Assembly: GCA_016868875.1 (NCBI GenBank)
Contig: VGFN01000007.1
Span: 1-27,111 of the forward strand
Origin: Bacteroidota bacterium
GTDB taxonomy: Bacteria > Bacteroidota > Bacteroidia > UBA7662
DNA: 27,111 bases
Direction of reading: 5' to 3'
In this document: one piece after another, positions 7,669 to 15,176 of the stretch
Position numbering within the stretch: the first letter of the stretch is position 1
How the letters are laid out: every line of letters starts with the position of its first letter
The notes under the pieces: generated by a model
The model's database searches: none
Told to the model about the DNA's origin: nothing
Seen by the model: the letters and a program-made list of their open reading frames with translations, nothing else
Made by a program: the position numbers and the translations under genes

Positions 7669-9027
7669 GTGCTCTCTCGAAATTTACCACTTCCATTTCT
7701 TGAAAGGCTGCGGGTCGAATTTGGGTCAGCAGCCGAAGATCTGATTGACGAACTTTATTCTACCGAGCCTGCTCCCAGGACGCTTAGGGTTTTGGACGAA
7801 ATCGACCCCCGAGAAATGAGGGGCTTCGAAAGCATTGGGGTCGTTCCATGGTGCCCAGCGGCGCAGTGGTTCCATCGAAAACGAGAGGACGAGTCACATC
7901 CCATTCATTTTTATCCCGGATATCAGGCAGGGGCCTGGCATGTACAAGAGGCCTCGGGCCTTCTCTTGGATTTTCTTCTATCAAAATTACGCGCATCAGG
8001 TTTGGCAATGAATCTGATCTTGGATGCTTGTGCCGCACCCGGTGGTAAGACCCTCACGTTGCTTCAACACTTAGCTCCAGAAGGCTTGCTCGTCGCATCG
8101 GAACCCCAACAAGACCGCTTGGAAACCTTGCTGGAAACGGTATCAAGGACCGGGTCATCTCAAGTGATCGTCACCAATGCGGATGCCACCGAGTGGGGAA
8201 AAGTTCCCAACCTATGGGATGGAATTTTGGTGGATATTCCCTGCAGCGGAGAGGGTATGTTTCGCAAAAACCAAGAGGCGATCAAGGACTGGTCCTTGGG
8301 CAAATGCGAGGCTTGTTCACAAATCCAACAGCCTATTCTGGCCTCTTTGATTCAAAGCTTACGTCCAGGTGGATGGATGATTTACTGCACGTGCACCTTT
8401 GGTTTCTCCGAAAATACAGCGATGATAAGGCCTTGGATCTCAAGCGGTGTTATGGAGTTAATGGAGCTGCAAATCCCTGATGAATGGGGATTTATCTCGG
8501 CTTCGGCCATCGACAAGGAATGGCCGGCAGGGAGTTCCGCATGGTGGGCCCTTCCGGGTAAGGTCGCAGGAGAGGGTTTTTTCTGCGCTGTGATGAGAAA
8601 GGCCCATGGGAAGGCCGATTCATCTTACGAGTCGGTGGTTGCCATGAACCACCAATCTATTTCATCGGTGGAAGAAAGAACCGCATTCCTTAAAACACAT
8701 TGGCCTAAGCAGGCAAAGATCCTGCGAGACCGCTTATCGCTATGGTCCAAAGAAGGTGTTCCCAGCCAAGATCTCGCTCACGCCTTGGGTAGGCGTCGAA
8801 CCTCAACCTTGCAGTCCCAACTTGATTCGGAGGGATTCGAATGGCATGAAATCCCCTTGGAAGAACCGCTGGTCAGCTGGTACCTCCAGGGCCAGCCGCT
8901 GCAAATGGGGGACTTGCGTGACGGATGGAACCTTATCACGTACCAAGGGTTGGGATTAGGCTGGATGCACAAGAACGGGGTGAGGATCACCAACTATTTC
9001 CCCAAATCCAGAAGGATCAAGCGATGA
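7669..9027 (+). CDS. RsmB/NOP2/Sun-family rRNA cytosine-C5 methyltransferase (RsmF-like)
   Basis: This family methylates cytosine C5 in rRNA with S-adenosylmethionine. The 452-residue product has the SAM-binding motif DACAAPGGKT (residues 119-128), the catalytic motif PCSGEGMF with C192, and the second cysteine motif YCTCTF with C242, which assists product release. The C-terminal half (about 330-452) resembles the RsmF extension with GxxLGW-like ending (QGLGLGWMHKNGVRITNYFP). Length is typical of RsmF (about 450-480). The start is a GTG at 7669, the only start after an upstream stop; it is 17 bases after the TPR stop and preceded directly by GGAGG. The exact rRNA position cannot be read. Its last 34 bases overlap the coaE 3' end on the other strand. 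Confidence 0.92.
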   Translation: MLSRNLPLPFLERLRVEFGSAAEDLIDELYSTEPAPRTLRVLDEIDPREMRGFESIGVVPWCPAAQWFHRKREDESHPIHFYPGYQAGAWHVQEASGLLLDFLLSKLRASGLAMNLILDACAAPGGKTLTLLQHLAPEGLLVASEPQQDRLETLLETVSRTGSSQVIVTNADATEWGKVPNLWDGILVDIPCSGEGMFRKNQEAIKDWSLGKCEACSQIQQPILASLIQSLRPGGWMIYCTCTFGFSENTAMIRPWISSGVMELMELQIPDEWGFISASAIDKEWPAGSSAWWALPGKVAGEGFFCAVMRKAHGKADSSYESVVAMNHQSISSVEERTAFLKTHWPKQAKILRDRLSLWSKEGVPSQDLAHALGRRRTSTLQSQLDSEGFEWHEIPLEEPLVSWYLQGQPLQMGDLRDGWNLITYQGLGLGWMHKNGVRITNYFPKSRRIKR

Positions 9028-9590
9028 ATACCGATTACTTGCTCGATTAAGGAGTGGGTGCCGTCGTTGATAATGCTGTATCGGCAATGAGGCCTTAGTC
9101 GTTCTTCGCTCCATTGATGCTTTAGTCGATCCAAGATTTTCGAATCCGACCACCCGTTGCGTTGGCGGACCCGGTCCATGCGCAACAGTTCCGGGGCAGT
9201 GACCAAGATATTGCAACGCATCTGCATGGATGAACCACTTTGCACCAATAGAGCGGCTTCATGCAAGGTATAGGGTGAACTTTGCAAGGCATCCCATTGC
9301 TGGGAATCGGCTGCCACGGCCGGATGAACCAACTTGTTCAAGGCTTGCAGCAGGGCCGCGTCCTGAAAAACACGCTTGGCAATGTAAGCTCGGTCAAGGA
9401 TTCCGTCTTCCCGGTAAGCTTCGGATCCCAATAGGTTGACGATTGCGTTTTGGAGTGGGCCATGAACGCTCATGAGGGCTCGAGCCCGTTCATCAGCGTT
9501 GTAAACAGGAATGCCCAAATGGGTGAAAATTCCCGCAACCAACGTTTTGCCCGACCCCATATTCCCGGTCAGGCCGACCCTCTTGTTCAC
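8994..9590 (-). CDS. coaE: Dephospho-CoA kinase
   Basis: CoaE phosphorylates the 3'-hydroxyl of dephospho-CoA, the last step of coenzyme A synthesis. The 198-residue product begins with RVGLTGNMGSGKT, containing the Walker A loop (G9-T16), and has VYNADERARAL (the DxxxR substrate motif region), LVHPAV and VTAPELLRMDRVRQRNG, where most CoaE proteins have a similar lid segment. Length is normal. Its ATG overlaps the yajC stop by four bases (ATGA). Its 3' end overlaps the methyltransferase gene tail-to-tail by 34 bp, so the two proteins' C-termini are constrained by one another. Confidence 0.95.
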   Translation of the reverse strand: MNKRVGLTGNMGSGKTLVAGIFTHLGIPVYNADERARALMSVHGPLQNAIVNLLGSEAYREDGILDRAYIAKRVFQDAALLQALNKLVHPAVAADSQQWDALQSSPYTLHEAALLVQSGSSMQMRCNILVTAPELLRMDRVRQRNGWSDSKILDRLKHQWSEERLRPHCRYSIINDGTHSLIEQVIGIHRLILLDLGK

Positions 9591-9925
9591 TTACTTGTTG
9601 GAGGATAGGCGCTCAAAGTCGTTTCCTTGGAGATGGCTGAACGCTCTACCTTGAACTTGGCTTGTGATTCGGATTCAAGAATGATCCATTCGGAGGAGGT
9701 CTCGGCTATTTTCCCGTGCATTCCCCCGATGGTCACGACACGGTCTCCCTTTTGGAGATTGTCTCGAAACTTCCTCTCCTCTTTGGCCTTAACCGATTGA
9801 GGGCGAATCATAAAGAAATAGAATACCACAAAAATGGCAGCCCATGGCAACAACTGCATCCACGGAGCAGGAGCGCCGGCACCGGAAGGGGGAGGGGACA
9901 TCAAGAAAAACGTAGAGAGGTTCAT
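9587..9925 (-). CDS. yajC: Preprotein translocase subunit YajC
   Basis: YajC is an accessory inner-membrane subunit associated with SecDF and the Sec translocon. The 112-residue product has one membrane helix (WMQLLPWAAIFVVFYFFMIRPQ) followed by the family signature MIRPQ..KAKEERKFRDNLQKGDRVVTIGGMHGKI. It lies between the DUF1573 lipoprotein gene (35-base gap) and coaE (4-base overlap). In many flavobacteria I would expect a YbbR-domain gene between yajC and coaE; none is present. Confidence 0.95.
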   Translation of the reverse strand: MNLSTFFLMSPPPSGAGAPAPWMQLLPWAAIFVVFYFFMIRPQSVKAKEERKFRDNLQKGDRVVTIGGMHGKIAETSSEWIILESESQAKFKVERSAISKETTLSAYPPTSK

Positions 9926-9960
9926 GTTAAAGGTTTAGGTAAATGGAAAGATTCAGATTT

Positions 9961-10452
9961 CTAAGGAATAATACTGGCCTTGATTCGTATTTCGTTGGTG
10001 TTGGGAAAGGTGTTGGCAAGCACGGTGACCTGCTTTTCTTGAACTCCGTTTTTGCCTTCAGAATTAAAAAGAACCCTGATATAACCTTCTTTCCCTGGGG
10101 GAATGGGTTCTTTGGGAAAGTCCGGTACGGTGCAACCGCAGGAACCGCTGGCGTTTTGAATGACCAAATCACGACTGCCACGATTGACAAAACGGAAAGA
10201 ATACGAGACCTTTTCACCGGCTTGAAGTTCTCCAAAATCGTGAATTTTTTTGTCGAAGGCCATGACGGGTAAGGACTTTTGATCAGCCTGCCCATCGTGA
10301 TCTACCGGCAACTCCACATCTTCCGCGTTGAGCTTTCCGGACTCGCCTTGGTTTTGACAAGCTGTACCAAGTAAACCACACGTGATCCACAATGCCAGTC
10401 CTAGACTCACCAAACCAGGAATCTTGAACAGTGAAGAATTTTGTTTCAACAT
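9961..10452 (-). CDS. DUF1573 domain lipoprotein
   Basis: The protein starts with a lipoprotein signal; from the ATG at 10452 the lipobox LGTAC places the lipidated cysteine at residue 32, and the mature protein should sit in a membrane facing the periplasm or surface. The DUF1573 domain (about residues 65-163) is an Ig-like, ASPM/MSP-type fold with the typical SCGCTVP motif, PIPPGKEGYIRVLF and VTVLANTFPN. An in-frame GTG at 10482 overlaps the nusB stop by four bases (GTGA) and would add ten hydrophobic residues; it remains possible. DUF1573 next to nusB and yajC is a common Bacteroidota arrangement. The function is not known. Confidence 0.87.
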   Translation of the reverse strand: MLKQNSSLFKIPGLVSLGLALWITCGLLGTACQNQGESGKLNAEDVELPVDHDGQADQKSLPVMAFDKKIHDFGELQAGEKVSYSFRFVNRGSRDLVIQNASGSCGCTVPDFPKEPIPPGKEGYIRVLFNSEGKNGVQEKQVTVLANTFPNTNEIRIKASIIP

Positions 10453-10478
10453 TTTTGGGAGGATTATGGAAAACAAGA

Positions 10479-11420
10479 TCACGACTCCACCAAGCCACGA
10501 CCGCTTTTCGAGATCAGGCCCTTTTGCTGCATATCGGCTTTGATTTTGTCCAACAAACCGTTCACAAAGGCCGCCGACTGGGGCGTCGAATAAACTTTGG
10601 CTAATTCGATGTACTCATTGATGGTCACCTTGACGGGGATCTCCGGGAAGAGGCTCAATTCTACACAGGCCATTTGCAAAATCAAAAAATCAACGCGAGC
10701 CAGCCTTTCAGGATCCCATTGTCCTGTATGGGCTTCGATGAGAGATTGATAGGCCGTGGAATCCTGAAGCAATTCTTTAAACATGGTGCTTACCAAGCGA
10801 TCGTCGCTTTGCCATGCCTTGAGGATACCTTGAGCATCGGGGAAGCTTTCACCCTCCGATAACTTCAACAAAATTTGCAGGACTTGGCGGTCGATCAGGT
10901 AACGATCCGAATCCCAATACAAATTGTGTTCCGACTGCCAAGGACTGTACCAGTCACCCGAAGAAATACATTTCTCAAAAATAGTTTTGATGCCTACGAT
11001 TCCTCGGAGTTCATCGAATCCAATTTTGGTCCCTGCACATTTGCCTTCGTTGATGTGATCAAATAGAGCACGCATCATATCCGATGTCACTTCCAAATGC
11101 TCCACAGCGCACAATTGTAAAGCCTTGCGGTACAGTGAATCATTCTCAAGAATTTCTGCCAAAGGATGATTCGCCAAAGCATGCCCCGGGCCGGTTTGAC
11201 GATTTCTTTCGAGGAGTTTGCCGGAGCGTTCCTCGTCACGAAGCTTGGCGTATTGTATCAAACGTTCCAAGAGAACGAAGGCCATGACCAAAGATCGTAG
11301 CGAAAGGGTGGCAGAATTCTGAAATTGTTGAGTGACCAATGTGTAATCGTCCTGCCCCTGTTGTCTGCTCGCAAAAATCCATTGCAGAAGTTTGACGCGC
11401 AGATGATGTCGGTTGATCAT
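10479..11420 (-). CDS. nusB: Transcription antitermination factor NusB (long form)
   Basis: NusB with NusE binds boxA RNA and supports rRNA antitermination. The 313-residue product is about twice the E. coli length, as is usual for Bacteroidota. The N-terminus (MINRHHLRVKLLQWIFA) resembles the normal NusB start, and the conserved C-terminal NusB part includes RVDFLILQMACVELS, PVKVTINEYIELAKVYS and SAAFVNGLLDKI (about residues 235-290). The middle is a family-specific helical insertion. The ATG overlaps the dehydrogenase stop by four bases (ATGA), and the stop overlaps a GTG of the DUF1573 gene. Confidence 0.94.
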   Translation of the reverse strand: MINRHHLRVKLLQWIFASRQQGQDDYTLVTQQFQNSATLSLRSLVMAFVLLERLIQYAKLRDEERSGKLLERNRQTGPGHALANHPLAEILENDSLYRKALQLCAVEHLEVTSDMMRALFDHINEGKCAGTKIGFDELRGIVGIKTIFEKCISSGDWYSPWQSEHNLYWDSDRYLIDRQVLQILLKLSEGESFPDAQGILKAWQSDDRLVSTMFKELLQDSTAYQSLIEAHTGQWDPERLARVDFLILQMACVELSLFPEIPVKVTINEYIELAKVYSTPQSAAFVNGLLDKIKADMQQKGLISKSGRGLVES

Positions 11421-12496
11421 GATGAAGCAGAGGACAAGCGTTTTTGAGCCAATTGTATGGCGGCCTTGTTGGTGCTTAACTGATCGTTGCTGGCCTGTTC
11501 AAAAATCGCGAGTGTTTGTTGATAAATGTTACGAGTTTGCTCCATGGCCCAATCCCGGTTGAAGCCTTTGATTTCGGCGTAGACATTGATGAGGCCTCCA
11601 GCATTGATCACAAAATCGGGGGCATAGGCAATGCTGCGATCCATAAGCCTTTGCATATCCGATTCTTCGGCCAATTGGTTGTTGGCTCCACCGGCGATAA
11701 GGCTGCAGCGCAACAAGGGGATGGATTCGCTGTTCAAGGTTCCGCCCAAAGCGCATGGGGCGTAAATATCCACATCGGCCTCAGCCACTGTTGATGGATG
11801 GACCACGGTAAGGCCTTGGTATTTCTTCATTAAAGCTTCGATAGCTGGATCGTAGATGTCGGAGATATAAACCTTGGCGCCTTCTGAAATCAAATGGTCA
11901 ATCAAATAGCTGCCTACGTTACCGATTCCTTGAACCAAAACACGGCGACCTGCCAGATCGTTGGTTCCAAAAACCGTTTGGGCACCGGCTTTCATGCCCA
12001 TATAAACGCCATAGGCCGTCACGGGCGATGGATCTCCGGATCCGCCCATGTTTTCAGGCAAACCGCTGACGTGGGCTGTCTCCGAAGCGATCCACGCCAT
12101 ATCGGTTTTAGAGGTTCCTACATCTTCGGCCGTGATGTATTTGCCAGAAAGTGAATTCACAAAACGTCCGTAGGCTTTGAACATTGCTTCGGACTTGTCT
12201 GTCCGAGAATTGCCAATGATGACGGCTTTGCCCCCGCCAAGGTTGAGACCTGCGACGGCAGCCTTGTAGGTCATGCCCTGAGAAAGTCTTAACACATCTC
12301 GAACGGCTTCGTCTTCGTTCTTATAATTCCACATTCGGGTTCCCCCCAAGGCTGGACCCAAAACCGTCGAATGAATGCCGATCATAGCTTTCAGTCCGGA
12401 TGCCTCATCGTGGCAATAAACCAATTGTTCATGGCCCATTTCTTGCATGGTGGCCATGGAACCTTTGGGGGTTGTGGTCGATAAGGTTTCGAGCAT
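11417..12496 (-). CDS. Leu/Glu/Phe/Val dehydrogenase, probably leucine dehydrogenase
   Basis: Enzymes of this family oxidatively deaminate branched-chain amino acids with NAD. The 359-residue product has the substrate-domain motif GPALGGTRMW, the glycine-rich active-site stretch GLNLGGGKAVI with K90, a second conserved lysine K78 (TYKAA), the loop ENMGGSGDPSPVTAYGV, and the dinucleotide motif VQGIGNVG (G190, G192, G195). The length and GGGKAVI match leucine dehydrogenases rather than the larger glutamate dehydrogenases. It heads the operon leading to nusB, DUF1573, yajC and coaE, and is divergent from an ABC exporter. Exact substrate preference is inferred. Confidence 0.9.
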   Translation of the reverse strand: MLETLSTTTPKGSMATMQEMGHEQLVYCHDEASGLKAMIGIHSTVLGPALGGTRMWNYKNEDEAVRDVLRLSQGMTYKAAVAGLNLGGGKAVIIGNSRTDKSEAMFKAYGRFVNSLSGKYITAEDVGTSKTDMAWIASETAHVSGLPENMGGSGDPSPVTAYGVYMGMKAGAQTVFGTNDLAGRRVLVQGIGNVGSYLIDHLISEGAKVYISDIYDPAIEALMKKYQGLTVVHPSTVAEADVDIYAPCALGGTLNSESIPLLRCSLIAGGANNQLAEESDMQRLMDRSIAYAPDFVINAGGLINVYAEIKGFNRDWAMEQTRNIYQQTLAIFEQASNDQLSTNKAAIQLAQKRLSSASS

Positions 12497-12532
12497 GGGT
12501 CAGGGTTTGGGGATCTGCTTGGACTTATGGGG

Positions 12533-12540
12533 CAAAAATA
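12533..12540 (-). promoter_or_regulatory. Candidate -7 box for the dehydrogenase-nusB operon
   Basis: On the minus strand the sequence TATTTTTG matches the Bacteroidota -7 consensus TAnnTTTG exactly. It lies 36 bases before the dehydrogenase ATG at 12496. No convincing TTTG or TTG is seen at the expected -33 distance, so this rests on the -7 box and its position alone. Confidence 0.35.
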
Positions 12541-12563
12541 ACCCAAAGGCTCGTGGTATGACC

Positions 12564-12573
12564 TTATTTTGCA
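12564..12573 (+). promoter_or_regulatory. Weak -7-like box before the ABC exporter
   Basis: TTATTTTGCA at 12564-12573 matches TAnnTTTGCA except for one base (T instead of A at position 2). If it is the -7 box, transcription starts near 12578 and the first usable ATG is 12585. That is the reason for choosing 12585 as the start of the exporter rather than 12558 or the far upstream 12447. No -33 element is evident. Confidence 0.25.
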
Positions 12574-12584
12574 CAGTGAAATCA

Positions 12585-14333
12585 ATGTCGGCCCTTCTGA
12601 GCCAATTGCGTGGCCACGAAAAATGGGTCCTGCCCGGGCTGTTCTGCCTCCTCATGACCAATGTTTTTGGGGTTTTGCCACCTCAAATTATCCGTCAATT
12701 GATGGATGCGGTGGGTAACACGCCCGGATCCGGTTTGGGTTTGCTTTTGTTGGCCTTGTTGGGCGCAACGCTGGCCCGTGGTATCACCATGTATTGGATG
12801 AGACAAACCCTGATTGTCATGTCCAGGCGTTGTGAACAGACCATGAAGGATAGGCTCTTTGCTCAAATTTTGGCCATGTCCCCATCCCGGGTCAAAGAAT
12901 ATGCAAGCGGGGACCTCATTTCGAGAATGACCGAAGATGTGGGCAAAATTCGGATGTTTTTGGGGCCGGGCTTAATGTACAGCCTAAACCTCTTGGTCTT
13001 GTTTATCATGGTTATCGGAGTCATGCTCCGCGTTAGTCCCCAACTTACGCTTTGGGTTTTGACCCCGTTGCCTTTTTTGGTCCTGGGCATCTACCTGCTC
13101 AATCTCAAGATTTTGTCGAGATCGGCAGCCATACAGGCCCACCTGGGTCGAATGACCGCGTTTGTTCAAGAAAGTTTGGTGGGGATGAAACTCATCCAAG
13201 CCTTTGGGGCAGAGCCCGGTTTTCGTGGAGCTTTTGACCTGGAGCTTCAAGGGTACAAATCCAAGAATTTGGCCTTTGCTCGAGCGGATGCTTTGTTTTT
13301 CCCATTGGCCTTGGCCTTGGTGGGCCTTAGCACCCTGTTGACGGTATGGATAGGGGGGCATCTCTTGGCCCAAGGAGCCATAACCTTGGGCAATATTGCC
13401 GAATTCATCATCTACATCAACATGCTCACCTGGCCTGTGACCTCTTTAGGTTGGGTTGCCTCGATCTACCAACAATCCAAAGCGGCCCTATCCCGAATCG
13501 CACCCTTGCTGAAGGCCTCTCCCAGATCCAACAGGGTTCAAGGATGGTCGCAACCTTTGCCCTGGGCTTGGTCGTTGAAGGCCGTCCATTTTGCATACCC
13601 TAACCGGAATTTCTCCTTGCATATTTCAGATTTTGAGGCCCTTCCAGGTCAGTTTATTGGGATCACCGGCACCATAGGCAGTGGAAAAAGCACCTTATGG
13701 CAATTGTTTGCTGGTCAATTAACCCCCCAAAGGGGTTCGCTACTCTTGGGGGATCGTGTCCTTGGTGACTGGAACGAGTCGGTGGTTTACACGCATACCG
13801 CATGGGTCCCTCAGGAAAACTATTTTTTCAACGATACCCTTCTTGAGAACCTGAGGCTGGGCGCTCCTTCAGCGGATAGGCAACGATGCATGGAAGTCTT
13901 GGAACTGGTCGAACTCGGACCCTGGGTTAGCGCCTTGCCGAATGGGTTGGAAACCGTTATTGGGGAGCGGGGGGTTCAGCTGTCCGGGGGACAGAAGCAG
14001 CGGCTTGCTTTGGCCAGAGCATGGATTAGAGACCCTGAATGGGTGATTTTGGACGATGCCCTTTCGGCCTTGGATAGCGGCACCGAGGAGGCTTTGATGT
14101 CCAAGCTTTTGGGTGACCAAGGGCAGCGAGGCATAATTCTTATTTCCCTGAAGATTAAGCCGTTGATCCAAGCCGATCGAATCTATGTCATGCACCAAGG
14201 GGAACTCTTGGCCCAAGGCAAACATCAAGAACTGTTAACGAATTGCGCTCTCTACGCCCAGTTGCACCGAATGCAAGTCGATGGAAGCGGCTCAAATACC
14301 CTTGCCTTGCCTATTTTTGAAGCACAAATTTAA
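12585..14333 (+). CDS. ABC exporter, membrane domain fused to ATPase (ABCB-type)
   Basis: The 582-residue protein is a half-transporter that should dimerise in the inner membrane: an N-terminal six-helix domain (about residues 15-310) and a C-terminal nucleotide-binding domain. Visible motifs are Walker A GTIGSGKST (362-370), the Q-loop WVPQENYFF, signature LSGGQKQRLALARA, Walker B WVILDDALSALD, and a DTLLENLRLG stretch. Walker B is followed by Asp instead of Glu, which is seen in several MdlA/B-like exporters. The H-loop reads ILISLKIK, so the switch histidine is replaced by leucine at 522. The frame is open back to 12447, but that part lies over the divergent dehydrogenase start. DUF3276 follows after three bases. 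Substrate is unknown. Confidence 0.9.
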   Translation: MSALLSQLRGHEKWVLPGLFCLLMTNVFGVLPPQIIRQLMDAVGNTPGSGLGLLLLALLGATLARGITMYWMRQTLIVMSRRCEQTMKDRLFAQILAMSPSRVKEYASGDLISRMTEDVGKIRMFLGPGLMYSLNLLVLFIMVIGVMLRVSPQLTLWVLTPLPFLVLGIYLLNLKILSRSAAIQAHLGRMTAFVQESLVGMKLIQAFGAEPGFRGAFDLELQGYKSKNLAFARADALFFPLALALVGLSTLLTVWIGGHLLAQGAITLGNIAEFIIYINMLTWPVTSLGWVASIYQQSKAALSRIAPLLKASPRSNRVQGWSQPLPWAWSLKAVHFAYPNRNFSLHISDFEALPGQFIGITGTIGSGKSTLWQLFAGQLTPQRGSLLLGDRVLGDWNESVVYTHTAWVPQENYFFNDTLLENLRLGAPSADRQRCMEVLELVELGPWVSALPNGLETVIGERGVQLSGGQKQRLALARAWIRDPEWVILDDALSALDSGTEEALMSKLLGDQGQRGIILISLKIKPLIQADRIYVMHQGELLAQGKHQELLTNCALYAQLHRMQVDGSGSNTLALPIFEAQI

Positions 14334-14336
14334 TTT

Positions 14337-14660
14337 ATGGATGATTTTTACGGAGGCGAGCGCCACAGGGATCGCGAAGAAGTATTCAGCAAACGAGTAA
14401 GGGCTGGTAAAAGAACTTATTTCTTTGACGTGAAATCGACCCGTGGTAACGATTATTACCTCATCCTGACCGAGAGCAAGAAGGGTTTTGATGATGGCCA
14501 ATACGTCAAGCACAAAATTTTTCTCTACAAAGAGGACTTCAACAAATTCCTCAGCGGTCTACAAGAGGCCATCGATTACGTCAAAACCGAGCTTATGCCG
14601 GATTACGATTACGATCGTCAAGAGCGTGGGGATGACGATACCCCTCCTACAGCCTATTAA
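14337..14660 (+). CDS. DUF3276 / PUR-alpha-like nucleic-acid-binding protein
   Basis: The 107-residue cytoplasmic protein has a beta-rich core (RAGKRTYFFDVKSTRGNDYYLILTESKK, interrupted here in families by short loops, then HKIFLYKEDFNKFLSGLQEAIDYV) that fits the PUR-alpha-like fold of DUF3276. Related bacterial PUR proteins bind single-stranded nucleic acid; that function is carried over by family resemblance only. The C-terminal tail is acidic and Tyr/Asp-rich. It begins three bases after the ABC exporter stop and lies 12 bases before the NTP-pyrophosphohydrolase, so all three are likely cotranscribed. Small proteins of this family are common in Bacteroidota. Confidence 0.83.
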   Translation: MDDFYGGERHRDREEVFSKRVRAGKRTYFFDVKSTRGNDYYLILTESKKGFDDGQYVKHKIFLYKEDFNKFLSGLQEAIDYVKTELMPDYDYDRQERGDDDTPPTAY

Positions 14661-14672
14661 TTTCGTTTCCTC

Positions 14673-15176
14673 ATGGAGGGTCACGAATTTCCCGAAGCTG
14701 AATCCCTGAATCAAGTCGGAGAATTTCATCATTTGTTTCAACACCCGGTGCATCACAGTCCGCGCATTCCTTCAGAGGATCGCTGTAACCTACGCATCAA
14801 TCTGTTGGCCGAAGAATTGCAGGAGTTCACCCAAGCGCTCAAGCAAAAGGATTTGGTGGAAGCTGCTGACGCGTTGTGCGACCTTCAGTATGTGTTAAGC
14901 GGTGCCATTCATGAACTTGGTCTTGGCCCCATCTTCGCGGAATTGTTCGCGGAAGTTCACGACTCCAACATGAGCAAAGCATGCGCAACGTTGGCTTTAG
15001 CCGAACAGACCGCTGAGCATTACAAGCAAACCAAAGGTGAAACCTGCATGATCGAACAAGTGGGTGACTTGTACATGGTGTATAGGGAGACCGACCGCAA
15101 AACCATGAAATCCATCGCTTACCGCCAAGCTGACCTGCGGCGAATCTTGGACAAATACCAAGCAACTTCGTCTTGA
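14673..15176 (+). CDS. MazG/HisE-like nucleoside triphosphate pyrophosphohydrolase
   Basis: All-alpha NTP pyrophosphatases split NTPs to NMP and pyrophosphate, often clearing abnormal nucleotides. The 167-residue product shows the metal-binding pattern of the superfamily: EELQE (E47, E48, E51) in the second helix, then E63xxD66 with D70 in LVEAADALCD. SNMSKA after residue 105 matches a conserved stretch of this Bacteroidota group. The C-terminal 55 residues (EHYKQTKGETCMIEQVGDLY and onward) form an extra region ending in KTMKSIAYRQADLRRIL, probably a small beta-containing extension. It sits between DUF3276 and msrA; its stop overlaps the msrA TTG. The substrate is not known; HisE activity is unlikely without his genes nearby. 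Confidence 0.83.
   Translation: MEGHEFPEAESLNQVGEFHHLFQHPVHHSPRIPSEDRCNLRINLLAEELQEFTQALKQKDLVEAADALCDLQYVLSGAIHELGLGPIFAELFAEVHDSNMSKACATLALAEQTAEHYKQTKGETCMIEQVGDLYMVYRETDRKTMKSIAYRQADLRRILDKYQATSS

Noticed and set aside
12447..12584. Upstream extension of the ABC exporter
   Set aside because: It would overlap the divergent dehydrogenase start and cover both candidate promoters; the sequence does not look like a transporter N-terminus.
14337..14660. Toxin-antitoxin or phage origin for the small DUF3276 gene
   Set aside because: It matches a Bacteroidota housekeeping-type family and sits in an operon with normal codon use.
14673..15176. Histidine-pathway HisE (phosphoribosyl-ATP pyrophosphatase)
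   Set aside because: It shares the fold and motif, but the extended C-terminus and the absence of his genes favour a general NTP pyrophosphohydrolase.
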